NCBI GenBank assembly: GCA_949289345.1
Contig: CASENS010000008.1
Location: forward strand, 21,198-85,197
From: an uncultured Bacteroides sp.
GTDB taxonomy: Bacteria > Bacteroidota > Bacteroidia > Bacteroidales > Bacteroidaceae
Length of the DNA: 64,000 bases
Direction of reading: 5' to 3'
Numbering within the stretch: the stretch's first letter is position 1; every line of letters starts with the position of its first letter. Positions 52,872 to 62,048 of the stretch are shown here, one piece after another. Under the pieces are notes generated by a model, which worked only from the letters and a program-made list of their open reading frames with translations, made no database searches and had not been told where the DNA came from. Position numbers and translations under genes: made by a program.

Positions 52872-54290
52872 TTATTTTTTGATGAATGGTTCTATAGATT
52901 TCACAATTCTCATGGCAAATTCATTTTTAGCGGCAGTGTTCGAAACTCTATAATTCTCCAAATCATAATATATCACTACGGAATTCACGGTATCATACAC
53001 CACCATAATTTTGGAATTCTCCTGTGTCTCGTTATCTCTAAATGCAAACATGGTATTTGTTTCATCTGTCTGATATAGGTTGTATTGAGCAGACAAAAGT
53101 TTCAATACATCCTGCGTTTTTACAGAACTTCTGACTCCTAACTGATAAGCAGTGACTTTCCCGGTGGTTTCATCTATGGTGAAATAAATTGTCTCAACAT
53201 AGACATTGGACACTAAATAATAGGGCAAGACTCCATAATACAAATCCCCAAAGCGTTCCACGATTTGCTCCGTGGTCAGTCCAAAGGTTCCGGTGTAATC
53301 CGGCCATATCCAATAGGAGGGATTAAGAAATCTGATGCAATTATTTTCCTTGTCATATCTTACGATAGCCAGGCTGTTCTCTACTTCCGGACATGTGGTG
53401 TAGCAGTGCTCATATCCAAGCCCGTCATAAGGATAATAATGCGAATCCATATAGGATAAGATTTGAACTTCCGGCACATTGCTTTTTAAAGCCAGTATCA
53501 TTTCATCAACCAAACCGGTTGCAGTATTCAAAAACACATCCAGTTCCGATGCTACATCGCTGAGTTCAAGGGCATACGCAAAACTATAACCATCCGGTCC
53601 ACTGACAGCCGGTTCACCCAAAATATTGGTCATTGCAGCATAATCAACCCCCATTAATGACACGTAATCATACCATAAATCCAGACAATCATCACCTACA
53701 GTAACCCTTACCCAAACATTTCCTTTATTTGTGGCTATTTTAATATAAGTTGTACCTTTCTCCCCTTCAGCCACAATCTTTCCATCATCAGTTACGCTTG
53801 CCAAACGTTCATTGTTACTCGTATAGGATGAAACCGTATAGGACGGATAGGCAGAGGAGAACTGTATATCTGCGCTACCTCCTACTTCCAAGTTATACGT
53901 TTCAACGATTCTCTCTACTTTATGTTCTGCGACTGTTGTTGACGAGAGGGTCAGACTCATTTCCGTCAGTTCCTCCACAGTCCAATCCACGAATTGGGTT
54001 TGTCCCAGGAATGAATAAGTATAAGTCAACTTTTGGTTATCTCTGTCGTACTCCCAACGCCCCTCTATTTCTTCACTTCGCGTTGGATTGCTGTATCGGT
54101 CATAGAAAGTCCCATTTTCATTAAATCTCATTTCCTCATTCATTGCTTCTTCATACCAATTACCTGCTACATCTAATGATGCGACAGGATCGGTTTGTCC
54201 CAGATTGTGGTCACATTCATCATCGCCACAGGATGCAAACGCAATCATTGTGGCTGTTATTACCGGAATTAGAAACTTTTTCATATTCAT
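52872..54290 (-). CDS. Large lipoprotein with lipocalin-like and Ig-like regions
   Basis: The 472-residue protein has a signal peptide with lipobox MIAFASC, so it is lipid-anchored. Residues 40-115 (VAGNWYEEAMNEEMRFNENG, IEGRWEYDRDNQKLTYTY) resemble the lipocalin-like domains of Bacteroides lipoproteins. Residues about 128-205 look like a Big/Ig fold (DDGKIVAEGEKGTTYIKI). The C-terminal 260 residues are unrecognised. A second ATG at 54284 is possible. It lies 10 bp after the PP2C gene, so it is likely part of the phosphosignalling operon. Confidence 0.75.
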   Translation of the reverse strand: MNMKKFLIPVITATMIAFASCGDDECDHNLGQTDPVASLDVAGNWYEEAMNEEMRFNENGTFYDRYSNPTRSEEIEGRWEYDRDNQKLTYTYSFLGQTQFVDWTVEELTEMSLTLSSTTVAEHKVERIVETYNLEVGGSADIQFSSAYPSYTVSSYTSNNERLASVTDDGKIVAEGEKGTTYIKIATNKGNVWVRVTVGDDCLDLWYDYVSLMGVDYAAMTNILGEPAVSGPDGYSFAYALELSDVASELDVFLNTATGLVDEMILALKSNVPEVQILSYMDSHYYPYDGLGYEHCYTTCPEVENSLAIVRYDKENNCIRFLNPSYWIWPDYTGTFGLTTEQIVERFGDLYYGVLPYYLVSNVYVETIYFTIDETTGKVTAYQLGVRSSVKTQDVLKLLSAQYNLYQTDETNTMFAFRDNETQENSKIMVVYDTVNSVVIYYDLENYRVSNTAAKNEFAMRIVKSIEPFIKK

Positions 54291-54300
54291 AAAAATTATC

Positions 54301-55695
54301 TTATTGGTTATTACTATTTGTCACTGTGGGGGAACCCGCACCACCTGCAGGCGAAGGGGTAATTACTGCTTTTGCATCTATCGTATCTTTCTTATGTTCT
54401 TCAACTTTGTTCTTCACCGTGTCAGCAGGTATTTCTTTGGGCTTTTCTCTTATCAGAGTAGGTTTGCTTGCGGAAATAAGTAACAAATGGACGCTATCAC
54501 GAACTTCGTTACATTCGACATGAATGTTTATTATCGTATCACAGTAATATCTTGCGTTCTCTGCAATCCGAATGACGCTGTCTGCCTCATTCAATGCTAT
54601 CAGATTTTCGTCATAATGGAATTTACACACAGAATCAGTCCCGTTCACCATCAAGTGATACTTCAGTTTTTCTCCGGCTTTAATCGAGTCCCCGTCTAAA
54701 CTGAATTCTACAGTAGGTTGCTTTACAGGTTGTGTCGGTTGTAAAAGATATCCAATATATCCAAGCCCTCCCAAAATAGCAAGTGCTGCTAAGAGCATAA
54801 CGATACGCAAAGATGTTGTCAGCTGTTTCCATTTGGTCGTCACACCCGCTGATTTTTTATCAATATCTACAGGCGCGGAGTCATCAAAGAAGCGCAATAA
54901 GGCAATTGTAATGTTATCACTCCCTCCGGCGGCAAGAGCAGCCGTTGTTAATTTTTCTTTGCACAATTGAAGGCTGTCCATATATTTCTCTATAACAGCC
55001 CCGATTTCACTATCCTTGCAGACACCGCTTAGCCCGTCGGAACAAAGCAAAATCATTTCACCGTTTTCCAATGGATGGGCCACTACCTCGGCTTTGGCTT
55101 TTTGGGATGCGTCTCCTAAACTCCGTGTGATAATGTTGCTGTTAGGATGCGTCATGGCTTCTTCGTCAGTCAAGGTTCCTGCATCAACTAATTGCTGGAC
55201 ATACGAGTGGTCCTTGGAAATACGGACAATTCCTTTACCGGGTACATACGAATAAGCCCGACTGTCTCCCAGCCAAGCTATATACGCCGTGTTCCGTACA
55301 ATCCAAGCCATTACGATTGTAGACCCCATACCGGCATCATTGGCATGTTTCTCGCTATGCCGCTTCACACGAATGTCGGCTTCGGAAATAACCTTTTTGA
55401 GAAAAGCCTTGACGGCATCCGGATTAGTCCATGTACCTGCAGGAAGATGTGCGGCAGAAAACAGTTCTTGAACAGTCTCTATGGCAATGGCACTGGCTAC
55501 TTCACCGGCATTCTGTCCGCCCATGCCATCGGCCACCACCATGACACATCCTTTCTCCCCCAATGGAAAGGCCTGCTGACAATCAGCAGGGACAATCCAT
55601 TTATTGGGAATAAGATCCGGACATACCGTAAAGTTGTCTTCGTTGTTCTCCCGCAAGCCAACATCCGTGCCTGCAAACATCTTGAATGAAATCAT
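54301..55695 (-). CDS. PP2C-family Ser/Thr phosphatase with membrane anchor
   Basis: The 464-residue protein starts with a PP2C domain (about 1-270) holding the metal-binding motifs GLRENNEDNF, VVADGMGG (Asp56), GDSRAY, LCSDGLSG and GGSDNITI. A membrane helix follows near 300-320 (VMLLAALAILGGLGYIGYLL), then a periplasmic tail with a possible Ig-like part and a Pro/Lys-rich end. It should remove phosphate from targets of the cluster kinases. It is spaced 5 bp and 10 bp from its neighbours. Confidence 0.93.
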   Translation of the reverse strand: MISFKMFAGTDVGLRENNEDNFTVCPDLIPNKWIVPADCQQAFPLGEKGCVMVVADGMGGQNAGEVASAIAIETVQELFSAAHLPAGTWTNPDAVKAFLKKVISEADIRVKRHSEKHANDAGMGSTIVMAWIVRNTAYIAWLGDSRAYSYVPGKGIVRISKDHSYVQQLVDAGTLTDEEAMTHPNSNIITRSLGDASQKAKAEVVAHPLENGEMILLCSDGLSGVCKDSEIGAVIEKYMDSLQLCKEKLTTAALAAGGSDNITIALLRFFDDSAPVDIDKKSAGVTTKWKQLTTSLRIVMLLAALAILGGLGYIGYLLQPTQPVKQPTVEFSLDGDSIKAGEKLKYHLMVNGTDSVCKFHYDENLIALNEADSVIRIAENARYYCDTIINIHVECNEVRDSVHLLLISASKPTLIREKPKEIPADTVKNKVEEHKKDTIDAKAVITPSPAGGAGSPTVTNSNNQ

Positions 55696-55700
55696 ATCTT

Positions 55701-56630
55701 CTACTTTATCGGTGTAGGATTAATTGAGTCCGTAGACTCAGATTGTTTCCCCTTTTTCTTCTTATCAGACTTATCGGAGGGAGCAGCTGCGTCACCGTTT
55801 TTTGTCGGTTCAGTAGCAAGAGTTTGTAATGCCCATTTCGAGTCATTCGTTCTTACCGCAATACCCGCAAGCATGTACAGGACACGTCCTCCCCGCTCAT
55901 ACTTGGGCACCACATATAAACCTCCGATAATTTTCTCCGGTTCATTGGGAGACATGGCAACAAGCGTACTGTCTGCTTTAACATCCAATTTAAAGGATGT
56001 CTGACGCAGTTTCACCACCATCGCACTGTCCCGCACACCTGTATCGGAATAAGCCCATAACATAACCCCGGATTTGTAACCCAAAGTGTTGTCTACACTA
56101 AGTCCGAAATCGCTTTTGGCATCTTCATGCCAATAAAGGCTTTTCTCTTTGTTTACCGGAGTGGTATACCGTGTGCCAAGCTCCAATTCAACAGCCTTAT
56201 AAATGCTATCGGACAAAGCCCGCTGGTAACTCCAGAACCAAACCGGCTTGTAATTCTTGGATGCGTTTACTCTCTGGTAATCCGCATCGCGCTTCCACGG
56301 CTCAACTACATCCTCCAATAAATACATACCACCTGTCACTTTGATGCTAAGCGAATAGGTTTCTCCGTAATAAGGCTCATTATTCTTGCCATAGTAGTCG
56401 CCGTCACGCTCCAAACGGTATTGCTGACGGATAATAGAAAGTTCGGAAAATACAGCATTGTTTATCACTTCACTTTCTTTTTGCGTTTTGCTTATCTGTG
56501 CTGTGTCCGTTTCATTTTCTATTCCTTCTATTTTACCGACCTTCCCTTCCAGCAACTCATCAAGGCTGATTTGAGCTAATGCAGGACTTGAGATAACGAT
56601 AAGCAATATTATAGTCCATATCCTATTCAT
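55701..56630 (-). CDS. Secreted protein of unknown function in the kinase operon
   Basis: The 309-residue protein has a signal peptide ending ALAQ. The mature part (YYGKNNEPYYGETYSLSIKV, YKPVWFWSYQRALSDSIYKA, KIIGGLYVVPKYERGGRVLYM) is not a family I recognise, and the C-terminus is Lys/Ser-rich. Close spacing (8 and 5 bp) to the protease and phosphatase genes indicates a shared function in the periplasm. Confidence 0.7.
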   Translation of the reverse strand: MNRIWTIILLIVISSPALAQISLDELLEGKVGKIEGIENETDTAQISKTQKESEVINNAVFSELSIIRQQYRLERDGDYYGKNNEPYYGETYSLSIKVTGGMYLLEDVVEPWKRDADYQRVNASKNYKPVWFWSYQRALSDSIYKAVELELGTRYTTPVNKEKSLYWHEDAKSDFGLSVDNTLGYKSGVMLWAYSDTGVRDSAMVVKLRQTSFKLDVKADSTLVAMSPNEPEKIIGGLYVVPKYERGGRVLYMLAGIAVRTNDSKWALQTLATEPTKNGDAAAPSDKSDKKKKGKQSESTDSINPTPIK

Positions 56631-56638
56631 AACAAACT

Positions 56639-58126
56639 CTACTTAAGATTTGACATTGGAACCAAATGATTATAGAAAGCCGATTTATTATCACCACGAC
56701 TTACTAATCCGATTACCTTAAGCATTCCTTGATCCATGACAAACGCCGGACCTCCCGAATTTCCATGATCAACACCTTGGCTTATCATAATACAACGGGA
56801 ATCATTCAATCCATCTCGAGAAATGGACATACTATTATAAATAGGTTCTGGTAATTTTTTAATATCATCACTGTCTGCAATGCCATTTCCTTTTGGAAAA
56901 CCTAAAAGATGAACGGTCATACCACTCTTTAAGCTACTGGATATAGTACTACCATCTATAATGCTACCCTTTCTTGAAGTTTTTGCATAAGCCCAATCAT
57001 TTCCCAATGATGCCTTCGTACCAAAAGCAATTGCACCGGACAAATTCATTTTTTCTTCTTTCAGTTCAAATGGAACTGTTATAGGAGAATCATAAGAACG
57101 GTCAATCATAAAATCATTGTCGGTAAAAGAAAATACCTCACCATCCCTATTTGCAGCAACGACTTCTGAGTATATTTTAATGTCACTGATAGCATTAGAC
57201 AATGCATACATTGCCTGCATTTGTCCAACATCAAACATCCATGGTTCCACGCAATGCCTTGCGGTTATAAATCTTCCGTCCGACATTAAGAAACCTGTTC
57301 CTAATGAACTTGCAATAAGTTGCTTTTCGCTTGAATTTGCTATATAGACCTCGGTCAAAACAGCATATACCGAAGACTTCACCAAATCTAATTGGGTTGC
57401 AATATCATCAGAAGCAGGTCGTGCCATTTCTTTTATTTGAGCGGCAGCTTTCGCCTTAGCCTCTGCTATTTCTTTCGCAAATGCCAAGCTGTCTTTCTTC
57501 CATTGTTCACGAGCTTTCTCAAACAAAACCTTTTGGCTCTCAGTTTTTGCCATTAAATCATTGATGTTTTTGTCTTGGTTATAGATGACATACCCCGCAC
57601 TTCCACCAAGGATTATCAGCAATGCAAACAATGACGCTATGGCTGTTTTGTAAGGCTTCAATGCCTGCTTGCGGAATAATTCCAAGCGTTCGGTCATCTT
57701 AATGCTCGACACCAGACTTTGTTTGCCTGCCGGTACAATAAATCCCAAGCGAGGACCGCCAATCGACAACTGAATTTCATCCCCATTCTCCAAATACCAT
57801 TCCGTATCAACGGGACGACCATTCAAGAACGTAGAGTTTGTTTTAGAAAGTTGTACCAGCTTCCATCGGTCGCCTTCTCTGACTATCGCTGCATGGCGAC
57901 GGCTCACGGTAGTAAACGTTTCATCAAACCGGACCTGACAATTGCCGTCACGTCCCAATTCGACTTGGTCAATGATGATTTTCTGGGACTCTCCGGCCTT
58001 ATGATATTGAGAAGCATCCTTATACTCCAAAATGTAATAACGGCGTCCACTGCCGTTAAACAAGGCACTTACACCTGCACCTACGGAACCACGTAACGTG
58101 CGTTTGTATTGAACTGTTTTATCCAT
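56639..58126 (-). CDS. FHA domain - membrane helix - trypsin-like serine protease fusion
   Basis: The 495-residue protein has an FHA domain (about 50-125; VELGRDGNCQVRF, VSRRHAAIVRE, TNSTFLNGRPV), a membrane helix (about 161-182), a coiled-coil rich in Ala, Glu and Lys (185-235) and a trypsin-like domain (about 250-495). Its triad can be placed as His291 (ITARHCVEP), Asp377 (GNDWAYAKT) and Ser457 (DHGNSGGPAF). The topology puts phosphopeptide binding in the cytoplasm and proteolysis in the periplasm, an apparent transmembrane signal converter. It is 8-16 bp from its neighbours. Confidence 0.9.
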   Translation of the reverse strand: MDKTVQYKRTLRGSVGAGVSALFNGSGRRYYILEYKDASQYHKAGESQKIIIDQVELGRDGNCQVRFDETFTTVSRRHAAIVREGDRWKLVQLSKTNSTFLNGRPVDTEWYLENGDEIQLSIGGPRLGFIVPAGKQSLVSSIKMTERLELFRKQALKPYKTAIASLFALLIILGGSAGYVIYNQDKNINDLMAKTESQKVLFEKAREQWKKDSLAFAKEIAEAKAKAAAQIKEMARPASDDIATQLDLVKSSVYAVLTEVYIANSSEKQLIASSLGTGFLMSDGRFITARHCVEPWMFDVGQMQAMYALSNAISDIKIYSEVVAANRDGEVFSFTDNDFMIDRSYDSPITVPFELKEEKMNLSGAIAFGTKASLGNDWAYAKTSRKGSIIDGSTISSSLKSGMTVHLLGFPKGNGIADSDDIKKLPEPIYNSMSISRDGLNDSRCIMISQGVDHGNSGGPAFVMDQGMLKVIGLVSRGDNKSAFYNHLVPMSNLK

Positions 58127-58142
58127 AACTTTAAAAATGTTA

Positions 58143-59420
58143 CTATTCTACTTTTATTTTATATTCTCCCGCCGTAATAATATCTCCGGTATAAACTTTC
58201 ATGCCGTTCAACGGTACCGGTGCCGCGTTCAGATAAGTTCCATTCGTGGAAGCTATCCATTTTCCTTCTTCCTTTCTCCATTGTCCGTCACGTATGGTCC
58301 AAAAGGAACTGTCCACTGATTTTTCAAGGGTGAAGTGGTAACGTGACACATACATACTGTTGCGCTCATGAAGAATAATATCGTTTCCTGTTTCTCGTCC
58401 TACCCTGACCATTCGTTTATGATTTTGTACATACCGGCTTAACAGATACATAGCACCCGCATCCTCGCCTTGTGTGATAACAAGTCGCGTTAAGGAGTTG
58501 GAGCGAGACTGACGTTCTTCCATGTGCTTTTGAACCACGTTCCCAATCATAGGTTTCATGTCCTGCAGCACTTCAATGGCGCTTTGATAACGTTTCTGGT
58601 AATTCGGATTAAGACATTTGCCGATGATGTCAAACCAATCCTTTCCATATGGAGCATTTCTCAACTTCCCGATATCCCATTCTCCTCTTTTGGCGCTTTC
58701 TTGATAGCGTACTACATCACCCATGTTCTCAATGTCCCCAAAAGGAAATGCCCCTCCGGTCAACAGTTCGTACATCATGACTCCAAATGACCACAAATCT
58801 ACTGTAGGCAGATACGTCACACCTCCGCCTGCTCTTTCCACCATTTCCGGTGCCATGTACAAGGGAGTTCCTTGGATTTGCTTGGGACGCTTGTTCAACC
58901 AGCCTACTTCGGAAAGTCTTTTGGATTTATCCATTTCGCCAACTACACCAAAATCAGTAAGTGCGGCCCTCCCATTGTTTCGTATCAGCACATTCTCCGG
59001 TTTTAAGTCCCTATGGATTTTTCCTGCTGAATGCAAGATATGCAATCCTTCGAGGATGTCGTGAGCGAAATAAGGGAGTTGCGAAAGATTCATCCCTATG
59101 AACTTTGACAAATCACCTTTCGGACAGTATTCCATCAGAAGGTAAGGATTCCCCCGGATAACCCCAAAATCCAAACTATGGACAAGATATTCGCTTTGTA
59201 TTCTTGATGTTTTGTATTCATGTTCAAACCTGTTCACTAGATTTTCGTGCAGCTCACTTGAAACTTCCCACAAACGCAAAAGTTTCAATGCATATTCATT
59301 ACCAAGCGTATCGCCAACCTTAAATACATCGCCATACGACCCCGTACCAATTTTCTTAACGACACGATACTTGCCGTCAATCCAATCACCCGTGTTGAAG
59401 TCCAGTCGATATGCAATCAT
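58143..59420 (-). CDS. Ser/Thr protein kinase with C-terminal FHA domain
   Basis: The 425-residue soluble protein has a kinase domain (about 13-290): IGTGSYGDVF, Lys46 (YALKLL), HRDLKPEN (Asp138), DFG at 156-158 and YMAPE. With Arg before the catalytic Asp it is an RD kinase, unlike the two membrane kinases nearby. A C-terminal FHA domain (about 325-425; MVRVGRETGNDIIL, VSRYHFTLE, TNGTYLNAAPV) could bind its own or a partner's phosphothreonine. No membrane helix is present. Confidence 0.93.
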   Translation of the reverse strand: MIAYRLDFNTGDWIDGKYRVVKKIGTGSYGDVFKVGDTLGNEYALKLLRLWEVSSELHENLVNRFEHEYKTSRIQSEYLVHSLDFGVIRGNPYLLMEYCPKGDLSKFIGMNLSQLPYFAHDILEGLHILHSAGKIHRDLKPENVLIRNNGRAALTDFGVVGEMDKSKRLSEVGWLNKRPKQIQGTPLYMAPEMVERAGGGVTYLPTVDLWSFGVMMYELLTGGAFPFGDIENMGDVVRYQESAKRGEWDIGKLRNAPYGKDWFDIIGKCLNPNYQKRYQSAIEVLQDMKPMIGNVVQKHMEERQSRSNSLTRLVITQGEDAGAMYLLSRYVQNHKRMVRVGRETGNDIILHERNSMYVSRYHFTLEKSVDSSFWTIRDGQWRKEEGKWIASTNGTYLNAAPVPLNGMKVYTGDIITAGEYKIKVE

Positions 59421-59441
59421 GGCAACTTTTGGTTCAATACA

Positions 59442-60107
59442 TTAGACATCAAAACGATACAGCTGGTTGCCAAGAAGGATTAGGTCGCCTTTTTGAAGTT
59501 CAATCGGATGACTTGCCTGCACGAATGTGGTCTTAAGCTCACTCTTGTCCTCCATATTCCATTTGCCCTGTTCGCAACGAATCAAAGCCTGGTGGGCGGA
59601 AGTTATAGTCAGGTTTTTCGGATCGGTGTTCTCCCGGTTCAAACAAACTTCATCGCCTTCAAAAACAAGAGGCTTCCCTTCCGGTAATCCGGTTTCTTCC
59701 GAAATAGGGGTTAACGTGAATTGTCTTTCCTTATCTCCTTTTCGTTGAGGACGAATCGTCTTGCGCATATCTACTGCCATACCTGCATTGGAAGCCGGTT
59801 TGTCTGCCGCTTGAACAGCACTAAAACCACAAGAGGCGCATGTGCCATTTTCTAACGGATAACCACATTCCGGACATACATCTTGGTTCTGGTTTTCAGT
59901 CTTACACTCCGATGTACTCTCACGCACAGTCGCTTTGGGATTGAATAAGCTTGCTGCCTGACGATCGGTGGGACGTGAGTGCCGTTCAGATGCAGGCGGC
60001 ACCGCTTCATGACCGCTTACAAAAGCAGCGTCCATAAGTGGCTTGTTGCACTTTTCACAATTAGTTTTCCCTTGGGGATTTTCCCAACCACAAAATTGAC
60101 ATCTCAT
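59442..60107 (-). CDS. Double zinc-ribbon protein with C-terminal FHA-like domain
   Basis: The 221-residue protein begins with a four-cysteine zinc ribbon (CQFCGWENPQGKTNCEKC; Cys3, 6, 17, 20). After a polar linker rich in Ser and Thr it has a second ribbon (CPECGYPLENGTCASCG). The C-terminal 100 residues (LVFEGDEVCLNRENTDPKNL, ITSAHQALIRCEQGKW, KGDLILLGNQLYRF) have an FHA-like pattern. The linker may be a kinase substrate, and the protein a cytoplasmic adaptor. It is 6-21 bp from its neighbours. Confidence 0.8.
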   Translation of the reverse strand: MRCQFCGWENPQGKTNCEKCNKPLMDAAFVSGHEAVPPASERHSRPTDRQAASLFNPKATVRESTSECKTENQNQDVCPECGYPLENGTCASCGFSAVQAADKPASNAGMAVDMRKTIRPQRKGDKERQFTLTPISEETGLPEGKPLVFEGDEVCLNRENTDPKNLTITSAHQALIRCEQGKWNMEDKSELKTTFVQASHPIELQKGDLILLGNQLYRFDV

Positions 60108-60113
60108 AATCTG

Positions 60114-62027
60114 CTATTTTTTAAATCTAATGTATCTCAATGTATAAGCAAGTTTCAGTTCGAGGGTATTTATACGTCGTTTGTAACCTTTCATGGTTAC
60201 ATCGCTTACGTTAAGAACCGTCCACCGTTCATTGTCCCAATAGTTCTTCTGCGCCATATTGGTGAGCATGTGTGTGTACGAAATGCCAAAAGACAATCCG
60301 GCCCATTCATAAGCGGCTCCTATGCGCAAACCGCAATTAATTTTTTTCAGAGGTGCCTCTTGGAACTGGTCATGGTGGGGCACGGGAGCATCATTGCCTG
60401 TAGTAAACATCTCCTCCCAATACACGCAAGGCTGATAAAGATTAAACTCTGTATTTACCGCCGTGTGACGTTGGTAATTGCTATTGTTAACAAGCTGGCC
60501 GGTCATGTTATTGTATTTTCTCAGCGTCTCGCTATCTGAATTTCCGGAAAATTTCATTTTAGCGGAAAGCCCAAAATTAATCACAGGACCCAAGTTGAAT
60601 TGTACATGACTTACATTGTTTATCTTAAAACGGTAGGAGGCCAAAATAGGAACTTCCAACATGGTATGGGTATAATCCTCAGTATACGAATTCTGCATTT
60701 CGCCTTTCAAATATTCATAATTACTGAGCGGGACTTGCAAAACCGTATTTTGATTGAACTCATTCTTATATTTTACTTGGGTAAAATTAATGCCTGCTGT
60801 CAAAAAAATGTTTTTATACAAGCGCATATCCGCAAATACGCCAAAGCTATACCCTGTAGCCGATTTGTAGGATGCGTTTTCCGCACTTGTACCTAAACCA
60901 TAATCTAAAACCGATCCTACATAATCACCTCCCGCACTTGTACTGATAAACGGTATGTAATAACCGGCACTAAATCCTATTGAAAAATTGCGCCCGCCGA
61001 CAATCTTTGAGTCAGGGAATATCAAATCTTGCGCCATACGGGGTGATTGGGTGACCATGACACCAGCTGTCTGGCGATCCGTACGCACTTGTACACTTCC
61101 GGAACGGGGTTCACCATTGGGGACATTCTTGCCACATTCTATACGGATACTGTCTCCATTCATCCGTTGGACATTCATCCAGGTGGGATAATCGCCGACA
61201 AACCAATTATCCGCATCTGTGTACACCTTCACATAATGTACGTCACCATCCGCATTCAGCACCAGATTGTTCTGTGACAACGTTAAATGTTCTTCTCCCG
61301 CGCCTTGATAAATTCGGATAGTAACAGATTCGGACGGAGAAATAATAACGATATCGCCTGTACGCTCCGTGATGCGCTCGTTAGGAGATACAACGACCCG
61401 AATGCCATCCGGCTTTTTCTCAACATCGCACCATGAAGGGACTGAGGTAATATCCCAGTTCGCATTCGACTCGATTGAAACATTGTCTTCCGTGCCTTTC
61501 GCAGGGAAGGACAGACTCGTGGCACCTACTTCAATATATTCAGGCCGACCTTCCTGAACGACTTGCACGGACTTATAGAGAGAACCGCTTTTCACCCTGA
61601 GAGTCGTTACCCTGTCACGTGTACTGTTATTTGCTTCCCGGCACTGAACGATAAAGTTTTTCGCGTCGTATGCATTGGTGCTACACCAATCTGAATTACC
61701 TACAATATTCCACTTTCCGGAAGACTTGACTTCTATTTGCTTGTCACCCCCTTGATAAGGAATTTGTATTTGTTGTGTCGAAATTTCCAGGACAGTCTGG
61801 TCATCCAAATTCTTTTTACAGAATTTAATCCATTTGTTACAATCCGTCTTGAGATTGGGGTCACAGTCCTTTGCCCGCTGATAATAGACAATAGCGTCCG
61901 CATAATTCCCGCTATCTTTCAATGAGTTTGCCCGTTTGTACAAGTCAGAGCAACTCTGCGCATAGACTTGCTGCATCATGGTAAACAAACCTACCAACAC
62001 AAACAAGAATAAATTAGTCGTTCTCAT
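60114..62027 (-). CDS. Outer-membrane beta-barrel protein with TPR-like and three BACON domains
   Basis: The 637-residue protein has a signal peptide (1-23). A short TPR-like part (about 25-75; LKDSGNYADAIVYYQRAKDC) is followed by three BACON-type domains (about 78-165, 168-245 and 250-335, the last with NADGDVHYVKVYTDADNWFV). A C-terminal barrel (about 345-637; FSIGFSAGYYIPFISTS, MLEVPILASYRFKINN, CGLRIGAAYEWAGLSFGISY) ends LAYTLRYIRFKK. Placement in the operon 21 bp after the first kinase suggests it is the outer-membrane part of the signalling system. The domain order is one I have not seen described. Confidence 0.82.
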   Translation of the reverse strand: MRTTNLFLFVLVGLFTMMQQVYAQSCSDLYKRANSLKDSGNYADAIVYYQRAKDCDPNLKTDCNKWIKFCKKNLDDQTVLEISTQQIQIPYQGGDKQIEVKSSGKWNIVGNSDWCSTNAYDAKNFIVQCREANNSTRDRVTTLRVKSGSLYKSVQVVQEGRPEYIEVGATSLSFPAKGTEDNVSIESNANWDITSVPSWCDVEKKPDGIRVVVSPNERITERTGDIVIISPSESVTIRIYQGAGEEHLTLSQNNLVLNADGDVHYVKVYTDADNWFVGDYPTWMNVQRMNGDSIRIECGKNVPNGEPRSGSVQVRTDRQTAGVMVTQSPRMAQDLIFPDSKIVGGRNFSIGFSAGYYIPFISTSAGGDYVGSVLDYGLGTSAENASYKSATGYSFGVFADMRLYKNIFLTAGINFTQVKYKNEFNQNTVLQVPLSNYEYLKGEMQNSYTEDYTHTMLEVPILASYRFKINNVSHVQFNLGPVINFGLSAKMKFSGNSDSETLRKYNNMTGQLVNNSNYQRHTAVNTEFNLYQPCVYWEEMFTTGNDAPVPHHDQFQEAPLKKINCGLRIGAAYEWAGLSFGISYTHMLTNMAQKNYWDNERWTVLNVSDVTMKGYKRRINTLELKLAYTLRYIRFKK

Positions 62028-62048
62028 TTCATTACAAGGTATTTATTG

